Positions 12,931 through 24,755 of a stretch of 64,000 nucleotides of DNA are shown here, in pieces; position 1 is the stretch's first letter; the number at the start of each line of letters is the position of its first letter. The DNA is from Anaeramoeba flamelloides. Taxonomy: Eukaryota; Metamonada; Anaeramoebidae. The translations under genes and the position numbers were made by a program. A model generated the notes under the pieces. It ran no database searches, was not told where the DNA came from, and was given only the letters and a program-made list of their open reading frames with translations. The DNA lies in contig JANTQA010000045.1 of NCBI GenBank assembly GCA_027625915.1, forward strand, positions 868,001 through 932,000, read 5' to 3'.

Positions 12931-13374
12931 AATATACAGATTGTATTTCTCCAAACACTCATCAAAATTTAATAATTAGAAACTCTCTCATCATCCATTA
13001 AATTTTCAAGAAAAAAAAATTAACATTTCACAAATTGAAAATATACAAAATTGAAAGAGTAAGCAAGTGGCAAGAAGTTAATCTAAAGTCTAAACTAACC
13101 AAATAATCTTTGTATACATGTTATTTTTTGTCATGTTTTTACTACAACCCAAAAAAAATGATAACTAGTATAATTTTTTTCAATAATTTTCAACAATGAA
13201 ACTTGAAAAAAAAAAATGATTTACTTTTTTTATTTTTAGTATTCAAGAAGTGTAAATTACACTCAAAATATCCTTTAATTTAAATTCCCATAAAGGTAAT
13301 TTAATCCAAAACCATAGATTTCACAATTATCCAAGGAAAAGACACACACAAAATTTTATTATGGTAAAAAAGTA

Positions 13375-13566
13375 CAGTCAGTTCCACTTATAGGAGACAA
13401 GCTTTGAACGAAATTTAAGGCACAAAAATCCCAAATCAAAGCACATGTTTTGGAATTGTTTTTTACAATTAGTTTTACTAGAATTCGAAATTTGTGCCTT
13501 AATTTGAGATTGATTTTGTACCTTAAATTTAGTTATGAGTTTATAATTTAAAAGTGAAAATGACTG
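13375..13566. mobile_element. MITE copy 4, moderately diverged
   Basis: Begins CAGTCAGTTCCACTTATAG after TA (13373-13374) and ends GTGAAAATGACTG. The core TTTTACTAGAATTCGAAAT is conserved. The right flank is AA rather than TA, so the end has mutated. Confidence 0.8.
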
Positions 13567-14691
13567 AATTCAGAGCTTTTTTTAAAAAGTTTTACTTTGT
13601 TTAAATTTTGAAAGGGTTTTTAGAAAGTTCAATGGCACTTTTAGAAAATTTACAATAGTTTTTGACCTATTTCTCATTGGCAAATATCAAGAACAAAATT
13701 TTTATTTGAAATTCTAAAAAAAAAACAAAAAAAAAAAAAGAATTTGAAAATAAAAGACAACATCAAAAGTCACTTAATTCTGGAAAGTAAAATCATAATT
13801 AGACTAATTTGTTTTTTAATGAGTTTAAATTTGAGATTTTTAAAGAAAAATTATTCGAGAGACAAATGAAATTTTTTGAAAAACTTATTAATCAACAAAC
13901 AGTTGCGACAAAGAAAACTAAAAAAAAGAAGAAATTAAAACGATTTCCCAAATTCCCCATTTGTCAAACAAGTTTTTGAAAAGGAAAATATTCTTTAATC
14001 CTTTCAAAGTGTGTAATGGACAAACACTAAAAAGCCAAATAATAAAGTTGAAACAAATTTCCACCTCAATAAAATTTGATTCTAAATAATTTACATGATC
14101 ACTTGAATAAAAAACCAAGTTTTTCATTTATTATATTTTCTGAGAATTTTTGAGTAATGCTTGCTCCTAAGCAGTAAAACTTATTTCTATTTAGCGATAA
14201 ATTTTTTCTAGGTTCATTAAATATTTTTTTCTAACATCTTGAAATTAATTTGAAAAAGTTTTATGAAAAATATAAGTGATGGAATCTTATTAAACAAATA
14301 CCCCAGCAGGGTTTTATTGAGAAAATTTTGAGAATTGAACAAAAAAGTAAATTTCTTTGTGGAAATTAAGATTTAACAAACAAAGTGATGAAAGTGCAAC
14401 TCATTAAACGAAGCGAAAAAAAAAAAATTATTCATTTTTATTGAGTCTTTTAGAAAACCCTACTTTGTAAGTCGTGTTCAAATTTGTTCTGTTTTGACAG
14501 ATTATGCTTTTATTCAAATAAAAATTAATTTTAGAATTTCTTGGTAAAAATCAAAAAGAATAAAGAATGAGAAAAGTAAAAAGACCTATTGTTCAAGAAA
14601 CAAAAGAAAGTGATCACCAATGTTAAGATTTTTTATTTAAAAGAAATTTTGTTTTTAAAGATTTTTTCCAAAAATAGAATCATTTTTTTTT
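13567..14691. other. AT-rich spacer upstream of the 354-aa gene
   Basis: No gene or element recognised. An A-rich leader precedes the ATG at 14692. Confidence 0.5.
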
Positions 14692-15756
14692 ATGTTCCCT
14701 TTAAAGGGCAGTGCTGAAGAAAAACAAATGAATAGAGCTTTTCACAAATTAGCGAAATACACAAGGAAAGATTATTATCAGAGCCAAAAAACAGAGTTTG
14801 AGGAAATAATTAAAGATAAGCAGCTCCAACAAATATGCATAAATTTAAGGATTATTGGCGATGAATGCGAATTGATTGATAAATTGTCAAAGGTGTTAAA
14901 AGGTTATAAAAAAAAGATAGATCTTGAGAAAAAATCTTGTTGGTTCACAGAAGAATTCTACAAAATCTATGCTCATATTTGGTGCATTAAATTAGATTCA
15001 GTTCATGAAACTATTAGTAGAGCTCTTAAGAAAAAAAAAATTTTCCCACAAAAAGGAAAAAAGAAATTTAATGGTAATGAAGCAACAAGAATAACAAGAA
15101 ATAGACCAAAAAAGCGTCAAGTAGAAATTAAAATTGGTGGATCCTCTCAAGAGAAGTTTAAGGAGAAGATGAAATGTAGATCTGAGAGCTTAGGTGCTTC
15201 ATCGAATAAAAAACCAATGATCAAAAAAAAAAATCAATCAGAACCAGAAAAACATACAACAATCGATTCTTTCATGGGTAATTATAAGGGTTATGAAAAG
15301 GAAAAACAAGTTAAAATGCAAGAGGAAAATGTAAACGAAAACAAAGAGGAAAATAGTCAAAACACAATGGATATTGAAACCGATTATTCTGATGAAGAGA
15401 AAACCACACTCTACGATCGTAGTATAACAGGGATTCCAAAAGATTTTGTTGATGAAAAACCAGAAGAGTGGCCTAAAATATCTTTTAAACCATTTTTAGA
15501 TCAATTAGAAAAAAACGAAAATCCCAAATTAAATAATGAATGGTCTCACAATAGTTACAAACTACCCTTTTATCCTAATTTTGATATTGAAACAGAAACT
15601 CAATTTTTTGACTTGGAATCACAATATCACATTCAAGATGAATATATTTCACAGGGAGATCTAATTCCTGAATCTTCAGAGAGTGAACATTCAAATGACG
15701 AAACACAATTGAATCTTGATTATTCTTTTGACTGGGAGTCCCAAAATAAATATTAA
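14692..15756 (+). CDS. Unrecognised charged protein (354 aa)
   Basis: Seen: one open frame from ATG 14692 to TAA 15756, far longer than expected by chance in such A/T-rich DNA. Residues ~1-120 are predicted helical with scattered Cys and Trp (QICINLRIIGDECELIDKL, CWFTEEFYKIYAHIWC). Residues ~113-190 are strongly basic with KKKK and RPKKRQ patches that could serve as nuclear localisation signals. The remainder is acidic and disordered-looking, rich in Glu, Asn and Ser, ending in short [DE]-F/Y-D elements. No signal peptide or membrane segment is present. I know no family that it matches. A nuclear role is inferred from charge pattern only. It could instead be one exon of a longer gene, but no convincing donor was seen. 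Confidence 0.7.
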   Translation: MFPLKGSAEEKQMNRAFHKLAKYTRKDYYQSQKTEFEEIIKDKQLQQICINLRIIGDECELIDKLSKVLKGYKKKIDLEKKSCWFTEEFYKIYAHIWCIKLDSVHETISRALKKKKIFPQKGKKKFNGNEATRITRNRPKKRQVEIKIGGSSQEKFKEKMKCRSESLGASSNKKPMIKKKNQSEPEKHTTIDSFMGNYKGYEKEKQVKMQEENVNENKEENSQNTMDIETDYSDEEKTTLYDRSITGIPKDFVDEKPEEWPKISFKPFLDQLEKNENPKLNNEWSHNSYKLPFYPNFDIETETQFFDLESQYHIQDEYISQGDLIPESSESEHSNDETQLNLDYSFDWESQNKY

Positions 15757-16702
15757 ATTCTTTCTTGAAGAGAAAACCATGAATTTTTGAAGGTATAATT
15801 ACATAATTAGAATCTGGAGACAATTAGAAACAATTCTATTGAAGGTGAATGGTAAGTTTAATTTATATATTAATTGTCAATCAATTTCAATTTTACCACC
15901 TTCATTATTTGATTATTTAATTATATCTATTTTTTTGTTGAAATTTTGATTAAAATCAGATCATAACTTTTTTGACCAAATAAAAAAATAAAAAACAATC
16001 TAAAAGCCATTTTTTTACATTTTTTTAAATTTTTTCGCCAATTATTTTTTATGTCAAAGAAAATTTCATTAGCTGTTAAGATTCATGTTTATGAAGAAAA
16101 TTTTCATTATTATGATTTTATTGATTTAAATTTTAAGTTTTGAACATTATTGAGTTTTGATGATAAATATTTGGATATTTTGATTGAAGGGACAATTTTA
16201 TAGAATTTTTTATAATAATTTTGATATATAATGTTAAAAAGTAAGGATTATAGATAAGATGGTTTTGATTATGAAAAGGACAATGATACACAACTAATTA
16301 AATAATACAAGTTTCAAAAAATTGAATTAATAGTCATAACCAAAAGTGTTATGAGTTTAACTAATGTTGTCTTCATTTTTCAATGAGATGTTCATATTTA
16401 TAGAATAATCCATTCAATACTAATTCAAAAAATTCAAAAATATAACTAACTTGATTTTGTACTATCTTAGTATTTATTTTTTTAGTTTACTGGCATTTTC
16501 AGAAAGTGTAATGGTTTTGTTTTAAAAATATAAAAAACCAATATAATATGAATATTTTAAATAAATTTTTAGGTTTAAATATTCACTCATTGAAGAAAGA
16601 ACATTATTTAAAAGAACCCATTCTATCCAATAAAACTTTCAAGTTGCTACTTAAAGTCATTTAACAAAAAATTATAACCAAAAGATGTTCAGAATTAAAG
16701 TA
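15757..16702. other. AT-rich spacer
   Basis: The region downstream of the 354-aa gene. No gene, element or hairpin was recognised. Confidence 0.5.
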
Positions 16703-17602
16703 CAGTTGTTCAAAAACCACCGTGACATTTTTTCAATATCAAATTTTGATGTTGATATAGATTTTTAAATTTAAGAATATAAGAATAAGAAAGCTAATAT
16801 TGAAAATGTTTTTTTCATCAATAAGTTGATATGAAAAATATTCTTCTGATATGATCAAAAAATAAATTCATTTTTTAGAGGATATTTTATGTTGTTTCTT
16901 AATGAATTTTTGATGTTTAGAGTAATTTTAGGTTCTGAAAATTTATTTTTTGAAAGTCAGATAAAATTCATGAATAAAGGATCATTTAGGTTTTTTTTTA
17001 ACAATGCGAGCTTTATTATTCTCATATTGAACTTTTTAAAAATATATATCAACATCAAAATTTGATATTGATAAAATTTCACTGTAGCTTTGGATTGAAA
17101 GTATTTTCCATTTCAATATAAATTATTACTTCAATTAATATTAAACTTTTTTTGAAACTTTAAAAAATCAAAAATATCACAAAAATAACTTTTTAACTAG
17201 TACTGTCAATCCAAAGCTACAGTGAAATTTTATCAATATCAAATTTTGATGTTGATATATATTTTTAAAAAGTTCAATATGAGAATAATAAAGCTCGCAT
17301 TGTTAAAAAAAAACCTAAATGATCCTTTATTCATGAATTTTATCTGACTTTCAAAAAATAAATTTCCCAAAACCTAAAATTACTCTAAACATCAAAAATT
17401 CATTAAGAAACGACATAAAATTTCCTCTAAAAAATGAATTTATTTTTTGATCACATTAGAAAAATTTTTTGTATTTAAACTCATTTTTGAAAGAATATTT
17501 TCAATATAAGCTTTCTTATTCTTATATTCTTAGATTTAAAAATCTATATCAACATCAAAATTTGATATTGATAAAATTTTCACGGCAGCCTTGGAACAGC
17601 TG
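16703..17602. mobile_element. 900-bp palindromic element made of two inverted ~400-bp units
   Basis: Outer ends CAGTTGTTCAAAAACCACCG and its inverted partner (CGGCAGCCTTGGAACAGCTG) are flanked by TA (16701-16702, 17603-17604). The arms (about 16703-17105 and 17200-17602) pair along nearly their whole length. Each arm is itself bounded by inverted copies of TCAATATCAAATTTTGATGT, so there is a palindrome within each arm. The ~100-bp centre is unpaired. There is no coding frame. TA flanks and CAG ends suggest a Tc1/mariner-type foldback MITE (inference). Confidence 0.85.
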
Positions 17603-17656
17603 TAATAGAACGTTAAATGAAACAAAAAAAAACAAAAGAAAATTCCAATTAATGTA

Positions 17657-18155
17657 AAGAAAAAAATACCGGAAATAAAAACAATCCTTTGACAAGATTC
17701 TTAATTGTTAATATTAGGAAAATTGATGTGTAATTTCTTCTTATTTAAAATAAACTCCTTTTTTTAAGAATCAAACTTTTAAAATTATAACTCTGTCACT
17801 TATTAGAATGATGATTAATTGAATTAAACTTGTTAAAAACACTATTCAACATATATTTCAATTTAAAAAACAAGAATAAAAATTATCATTTTTCAAATTA
17901 TTGTAAACCTCTATAAAAACAGTTTGTTTTGTAAAAAAGTAGATTCTCCTTATGCTATCAAACAGTTAATTGAGTATTTGAGAGATACACTACTTTGATG
18001 GATTGTAGGTAGGTTTATTCCTGAGTTCATAGAAAATATGGTTCTTTATAAAAAGGATCTGATTGAAAATATTAGAAATTACACAACAATTTTCCTAATA
18101 CTCTCAATTAAAAATGTAGTCAAAGGATTGTTTTTATTTCCGGTATTTTTTTCTT
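17657..18155. mobile_element. ~500-bp terminal-inverted-repeat element
   Basis: The left end reads AAGAAAAAAATACCGGAAAT and continues AAAAACAATCCTTTGAC. The right end is its exact inverse through TTATTTCCGGTATTTTTTTC. Pairing resumes further in (TATTAGGAAAATTG and its inverse). TA lies at both flanks; adjacent G/C also pair, so the exact ends are ambiguous by one or two bases. No coding frame. Confidence 0.8.
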
Positions 18156-18966
18156 TACTATAAAATAAATTTTATTAATTTTTTGACTGTTTGAAAACTT
18201 TTCAAAATTTATAAAATAATCTCGAAATTTTTTGAGATTTTTTACAAATTAAATATGAATTTTACATATCCCCCCCCTCGACACCTTTTTTTTTTTATTT
18301 CCAAGTGTTTTCATTTTCACAAATTGAATAAATATTGGAATAATTCATTTTCATTTTTGATAAAATAACCAATAATTTGTAATTTTTGTATAAATTTAAT
18401 CATTAAATATACATGTTCAGTTGTTTACCTGTGAATTAATTTTAAGTATCAAAAGATCCATGATTGAAATAAATTATTAATTAAGAAAAAAAATATAAAA
18501 TAATTAGAGATTATCACATGAAAAAAAATAATGAATAAAACGAAGAGAACATTAATTCAAACAAAATTTTAGATATTGTCATTTAACTAGATAAAAATTC
18601 CTCCTAATATTTTAACTTTGAAGTTAAAACTAATCTTATAAAACTAATCAATTCTTTAGAAAAAAAAATAAAATAATAAACGGAATTAGAAATAATAATA
18701 TTTATTGTTGTTTTACTTATCTAATAATAATAAATATATTGGAAATATTTTACCTAACAGAAAAATATTTTAAAGATATTGGTTCTTGGATTAATAAAAA
18801 AAGTTACAAAATTTCTTTTAAAAATCTATCCTATTTTGACCAAGACTTATTATGAAAAGAAAAGCAATAATTTATTCAGTATGGATGAAAATTTATAAAA
18901 ATAATTAAAATTAATTTATAAATTATAATTTTTCTGTTTATATTGATTAATTAAATTTTTATCTTA
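18156..18966. other. AT-rich spacer
   Basis: Includes a C-run at about 18271-18278. No gene recognised. Confidence 0.5.
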
Positions 18967-19162
18967 CAGTCAGTTTCACTTTTAAGGCACAAACTTTCAA
19001 CGAAATTTAAAGTACAAAAAAAATCTCAAATTAAGGCACAAAATATGTAATTTTTTTTTTACAATTTATTTTTACTAGAATTTGTATAATGTGCCTTAAT
19101 TTGTGATTTTTTTGTGCCTTAAATTTCGTTGTAAGTTTGTGCCTTAAAAGTGAAACTGACTG
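18967..19162. mobile_element. MITE copy 5
   Basis: Full-length member of the TA-flanked palindromic family (TA 18965-18966 and 19163-19164), with intact CAGTCAGTTTCAC ends and closely pairing arms. Confidence 0.9.
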
Positions 19163-19369
19163 TATAGAGAACTGGAATATTAAAATATAAATTAGGAAGC
19201 AAAAAAATATTTGGAGAATTCGAAATTAAACTGGATTATTATCGAAGTAACCAATTAAACAATATTCAATTTGGAAATTTCATTATGTTTTGGGGAATTC
19301 AAGAGAATAGCGTAAAAATATTTTTGATTGTAATCAATTCTTTAAAATTTTGGAAATGTTACCTAAAAG

Positions 19370-19860
19370 TGTCTGGGTTTTTTTCTGTTTTCTGTTTATT
19401 TTGAAAATCAATAGATTTTTGTTCGGTTTTTTTGAGTTTTCTATTTATTTGTGAAGTGTTCTAAGTTTTTTTGAGGTTTTCTATTTTATTGGTGAAGTAT
19501 TCTAGGTTTTTTGGAGTTTCTATTTATTTTTGAAGTGTTCTAAGTTTTTTTGGAGTTTTTTTTTATAAGTAAAATCTATGAAGTGTTCTAGGTTTTTTTT
19601 TTACTTTTCGTGATAAACCAAAAAATTTATTAATTTTTTCTGTTTATTTCTAAAGTAAAAAAAACCTAAAGAAAATCAATAGGATTTCTGTCAGGTTTTA
19701 TTGAGTTTTCTATTTATTTGTGAAGTGTTCTAGGTTTTTTTTTTTACTTTTCGTGATAAACCAAAAAATTTATTAATTTTTTCTGTTTATTACTAAAGTA
19801 AAAAAACCCAGAACACTTCATAAATAAATAGTATACTCAAAAAAAAAACCTAACAATAAT
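19370..19860 (+). repeat. Minisatellite-like array
   Basis: About six to seven imperfect units of the type GTTTTCTATTTATTTGTGAAGTGTTCTAGG plus a T-run, about 50 bp each. The final part is a direct duplication of about 130 bp that includes ACTTTTCGTGATAAACCAAA (about 19604 and 19746), each copy ending in an inverted TAAAGTAAAAAAAACC. Non-coding. Confidence 0.75.
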
Positions 19861-22465
19861 CTATTATTTTTCCAAACCAACACAAAACTCAAGATAATCT
19901 TAAGAGGGTTTTCGAGAATTCAATAGAATCAAGATCAATCGAGGATTGTGATTAATTCTTTTACATTCTGGAAAAGATAAATGTAAATTTTTATTAAAAT
20001 GAAGAAATAAATCTAAAATTTTTTTGATTTTACTTAATTCTTCTGAATTCTGCAAAACTAAAGAAAATGATATAGGTTTTTTTTAATTTTAGAAATAAAT
20101 TGAATATTTTTGAAATTTAATTTAAATTTCTCAAATTAAAATAATACTTAACGGTAAATAAGAGGAAATAAAAATTCCTCTCTGAAGGAATATGTACATT
20201 TTACCCTTTTTGTAAAATTTTAATTGTGTACACATTACTGAAAAAATTATTTTGAGTGCCACCAGATATTGAAACTTTGAACACAAAATATTATTCACTA
20301 CTCTGTATATGAGAAGAAAACGAACCCAAAGTAATACAGAGTCGAATCTTTCATTTTTAGATTTTCTGAACATTTTTTTTTTTGATTAAATTTTTGGTTT
20401 TAATAAATTTGGTTTTGGATCTAGAAATATGTTTAAATGAAGGAGTGAAATCTATCAAGTAAACCAAAAAAAAAGACCCAAAAAGGTGTGTTTTATTGAA
20501 ACAAATCTTTTCTTTTAGAAAGACACAACACAAAATACCACCCTTTCGAATAAATTTATTTAAATCAAAGAATGGAAAAAAAAAATCGATAAAAGACTAT
20601 TTTCTAAGATTTGTTTTCTTTATATTCTTAATTTATATGATCCCAAACAATTTATAACATTGGATTTTTCGACACAATTATTATTTATTATTATTTTCTA
20701 AAATAGTGTTTTTACAAATTTGCTTTGAAAATTCTTTTTTCAAATATTTATATCAAATAATACCAAAAAAAAAAAGAATACTATTTTAAAAAATTAAAAG
20801 AATGGGGTTGTATTCTCGGAACCAAAAAAACTTTTATAATTCATTCAACCCAAAATAAAAGAAAAATATTTAAAATATTTTATTCAGATTCAGACGAATA
20901 ATTATAGTTATTAATTTAATCAAAAATAAATTATTAGAAGAACAAACGAATTTGCCCAATAAATCTTTATTTATAAAGATTAATTCACTAAATGTCTGAT
21001 TTTCTGAAACCGATCAAGAATTAAATTATAATAGGATTTTTAAATCCATAATATAAATTCTTCAGAAATAAAAAGTAATTTTTTCTCAAATAAAAATTAA
21101 CAAACAAAATATTTCCCAGAAGAATTAAACTTGAAAACTAATAAAGAAGAAGTATTTATATCAGATATTTCATAGATAAGAAGAAGAAATAAATCATTTT
21201 TATATATTTTTTTCTGATCAATGTATAACTTTTTTTGAATTCCATTTTTTTAAATTAGTAGGAAAATATCATATATTAGGATATATTTCACTAATGTATT
21301 GATTAAAAAATTAATGTATTTGGTTAAAAAAACGATTTGAAGAATTTGGTTTCCAAAAAATTGTGGCACTCAAAAATGGAAAAATGAACTTTCCAATTTA
21401 AATAGTAGAAAAAACAAAAAAAAAAAACTTTTGGTTTTTTAATTTATTTAATTTAAAATTTTTTTCTATCGAAATGTGAATAGATAAACAAAATAATGAA
21501 CAAATAATATAATTATATTTACAAATGTATTTAATAGCCAAAAATGTAATTCTTTCCTTTAAATATCCATTATTTTGCCAAGAACTTTCTTTTTTTTACA
21601 CAAAAAGATATATTTTGACAATAAATTCAATTCTCAATAATGTTTCACCCAAGTTTTTGCCATCGAAAAATAGAATAATTTGATTTTTTGGAAAATTCAA
21701 CCAATATAATACTTTTATAATGAATAAAAATAATCATCTTCAGATTAGGTTTGATATTCCGAAATGAAATATCTTAACAAACTCTAAATTTCCCAAAAAA
21801 ATAAAAAAAATAAAAAACAATTGGGTCACCTTCACACGTAAAATCTCATATAAAATTTCTCAAGTTTTTTAGAAAATTGAAATTGTTGACAATTAATATT
21901 TTTAATAGTAACTGTATTGATTTTAAAAGAAATTGGATCTCCTCAATTTTTTTAATTTTCAGTTTGTATTTAAAACTTTTTTTTTTTTTTTTTTGAATCG
22001 ACTTTTTTAAAAAAAAACAAAAATAAATGAGAAAAAAAAAGATCAAAAAAAAAAATAAAAAAAGATTGATAAATTTATGTGATAAAAAATGAAAAAAAAA
22101 AAAAAAAAATTGAAAAAAATAATAATTATAATCTAAAAATCATAAAACAAAGCAAGACCAAGAAAAATAAAATACATCAAAATAAGTAATCTTAATTATA
22201 AATGAATGAAAAAATAAAATCGTTTTTACAAATAATGAGAATCATCATTATCTACATCATCAATCATTCATTTCTTTTCTTTTATTATGTTTGATAATTT
22301 GTCGTTTTTTATAATTTGTATAATTTTTGAGAGAAATTAAATAAATTATAAATGAATAAGAGTGGATTTGTTTGATAGAAACCAGAAACATCATTTTTTA
22401 GAAAGAAATTAATTAAATTATTGATATTATTTTGATTAAAAGTTTTTAAAATACTTATTGCCTTT
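19861..22465. other. AT-rich spacer
   Basis: Contains a palindrome-like stretch at about 19907-19975 (GAGAATTCAATAGAATC) resembling the hairpins at 9.9-10.1 kb, and long A/T runs. An 80-codon open frame at 20131-20373 (-) has no protein-like features and is not called. Confidence 0.5.
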
Positions 22466-22504
22466 TTAGTTGTTAAGAATAATTGCTCCGATGATTTTAG
22501 AAAG

Positions 22505-22523
22505 GTCTTTTTTTGTTGAGGGC

Positions 22524-22578
<55 letters not shown>

Positions 22579-22580
22579 CA
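22505..22580. repeat. (TTA)n microsatellite encoding poly-Asn
   Basis: About 24 tandem TTA units on the plus strand. On the minus strand they encode the Asn run near the C-terminus of the LRR-ankyrin gene. Confidence 0.95.
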
Positions 22581-24709
22581 TTATGATTATCATTCTTTTT
22601 CTCAGTATTATAATTATTGTTTTTCTTTTGATGATTATCATTATGATCATTAATCTGGATATTATCAATCTGAATCTGAACATGATTATTATTCATATTG
22701 TTATTTTTAGTATTAGTATTAGTTTTTTTCTGATTGTTATTCTTGCTGCTGATTTTTTGGATATTGTTCATGTTCTTGTTAGTTGCTTTGTTTTTCTGGA
22801 TATTATTCATGTTGTTGTAATTGTAACAGTTTTTGTTTTTGTTTTCAAAATCAAAAATAAATGAAGTAAAATTTATATTATAAAATTCTGAGAGAAAAAA
22901 TGGATAAAATTCAGGAATTGAAGAGAAATAATCAGTGACTTGATTGATTGACAAATTTCCATTTTCTATCCCCTTTTCCTTTTCATTTTCCTTTTCTTTT
23001 CCTTGAGCTTTTTCTTTTTCTTTTTCCTTTTCTAATTGAAAAGGAAAAGTCTGAAAAATCATTTCTCGAAATAAATTTGATCTTAAACAAAGAATAAATT
23101 TATTAATTTGAATTGATTTGATTTTAAGATCATCATTTTTATTTTCATGCCCCCCCTTTTTTTTTAGTTTGATTCGAAAAAGTTTTTTTTCAGAATTTGC
23201 ATATTTCTTGAGATAATTTTGGAAATCATTTAATAATTTTTCATTTGAAAATAAAGTTTGTTTCTCTAATTGGATTAGATTTAATAATTTGAACATTTCA
23301 AGAATTATTTGCTTTTCTTGAAAATTCAAAGAAACAGGACAATATAACCATTTTAAAAATAATTGTTTTTGCTTTTTAGTTAATTCATTTTTGATTGTTT
23401 TCCATTCTTTCCCAATTCTCATTAAGAATATTTCTTCTTCTGCAATTAATTTATTTGGGAAATTATTTGAAAATTCATTATTATTGATATAGGTTGAATG
23501 TGACGAAGACAAAGATGAGGATGTAGGTGAAGATGAAGATGAAGTTGTTGAAATAAATTGATTATAATAATTTTTAAAATCATGAATTAAAATTTCATTT
23601 GGATTTAACCAATCAATTGCACTTTTTTTCGTTTTTGCATGTTTGAAATTCAATAAAAAATTTCTTTTGGAAACAATTTCTTGATCTTTTTTTTCATTAT
23701 TTGCAAATAATAGATGGAATAGGAATTCAATTTGGTGATGAAAAATAGCTGTATGGAAAATTGTATTTTCCACTTGCTTATTTGAGCTATCTATTACACC
23801 TGAAAAAAGATTGGTATATTAAGGGTATTTTCTCAATTTGGATTAATTCTTGGAATAATTGGAAATTTCCTTCTTTGACTGATTTGGTTAACATTTTTTG
23901 AAAATTGAGATTTCTTTTTATTAGATTTTGTATTTGGTTTTGATGTTCTTGTTCCAAAAACTTATTTTGATCGAGATTTAGTTTGATAATGGATTTATTG
24001 ATATTTAAGGATTGGATAAATTCTTGAAGATTTTTTTCTTGAACTTCTTTATCTTTATAATCTCCTATTTTATTCCAAGAATGATTCAATTTGGTAAGGG
24101 TTTGGTTGACGTTTCAAGATACACTTAAAGCTTGCATTCCCTTGTTTTTAATCATATTCCAAGAAAGCTTCAATTGGGAAAGGGTTTGGTTTATTTTTAA
24201 GGCTTCACTTAAATGTGTGATTCCCTCGTCTTTAATTGGGATCCAAGAAAGCTTCAAGTGGATAAGGCTTTGGCTTTTCTTGAGTAATAAACTTATAGCT
24301 TTAGTTCCCTCGTCTCCAATTGGGTTCTTAGAGAGATTCAATTGAGTAAGGGTTTGGTTCAACTTGAGTGATTCACTTAAAGCTTGTGTTCCTTCTGATT
24401 CAATTTCATTCGCAGAAAGATTCAATTGAGTAAGGGTATGGTTTGTTTTTAGGACTTCACTCAGAGCTTTCATTCCGTCAGATTCGATTTGATTCTGAGA
24501 AAGATCCAAGTTGGTAAGTATTTGGTTTATTTTTAATACTTCACTTAAATCATTGCTTTCCTTGGCTCCAATTCCATTAAAACAGAGGTCCAATTTGGTA
24601 AGGGTTTGGTTTACTTTTAAGGCTTCGCTCAAGGTGTTCATTCCTTCGGATCCAATTTGATTCGCAGAAAGATCCAATAGGGACCGGGTTTGGTTTTTTT
24701 TTAGGGCAT

Positions 24710-24725
24710 CACTTAAGGCTTTCAT
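24710..24725. repeat. Left target-site duplication of the LINE
   Basis: CACTTAAGGCTTTCAT, identical to 30680-30695. It lies in the LRR coding sequence; on the minus strand it encodes MKALS of a repeat. Confidence 0.95.
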
Positions 24726-24755
24726 GATTTTTTTATTTTTTTTATTGTTTTTATT

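Larger units (their letters stand above)
9398..13374. other. AT-rich spacer with decayed repeats
   Basis: No gene seen. A sequence with GGTGTAAAT..GAATGTTGTAAAA..AAGATAAATAAAGA occurs at about 9655-9720 (+) and about 10400-10485 (-), with a diverged copy at about 9120-9190 (+). Two hairpins (9879-9964 and 10062-10147) and an R-family repeat (from 12338) are listed separately. Confidence 0.55.
22466..24725 (-). pseudogene. LRR-ankyrin-polyAsn protein, 3' part of a gene split by a LINE
   Basis: Reads from 24725 to a TAA at 22466. First come about eight RNI/NLRC3-type leucine-rich repeats of ~28 residues (LSEALKxNQTLTxLDLSxNxIGxEG). A more divergent stretch follows (QEFIQSLNINKSIIKLNLDQN). Next is an ankyrin-like region (SVKEGNFQLFQELIQ; ENTIFHTAIFHHQIEFLFHLL), then a long Lys/Glu/Asn-rich tail with about 20 consecutive Asn encoded by (AAT)n. 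Lesions seen: an in-frame TGA at 24114-24116 where the repeat expects Leu, and a one-base shift in the T-run near 23804-23810, where the ankyrin part changes frame. The 5' part lies at 30995-30680, beyond the LINE. The apparent N-terminal extension beyond 24725 is LINE sequence. Intact relatives are probably cytosolic signalling or scaffold proteins. Confidence 0.85.

Noticed and set aside
20131-20373. 80-codon open frame, minus strand
   Set aside because: No protein-like pattern, no neighbours and A/T-driven composition.
23787-23810. Intron at the frame change of the ankyrin part
   Set aside because: There is CAG but no donor in the required phase, and the sequence upstream is coding-like up to the junction. 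A one-base change in the T-run explains it better.
24114-24116. TGA read as a sense codon (altered genetic code)
   Set aside because: TGA ends the beta-helix gene normally, and the in-frame TGAs in the LRR gene fall at Leu and Gly positions, not at one amino acid.
24091-24345. Open frame on the plus strand opposite the LRR repeats (also 30646-30915)
   Set aside because: These are antisense shadows of the minus-strand leucine-rich repeats; the periodicity comes from the LRR codons.
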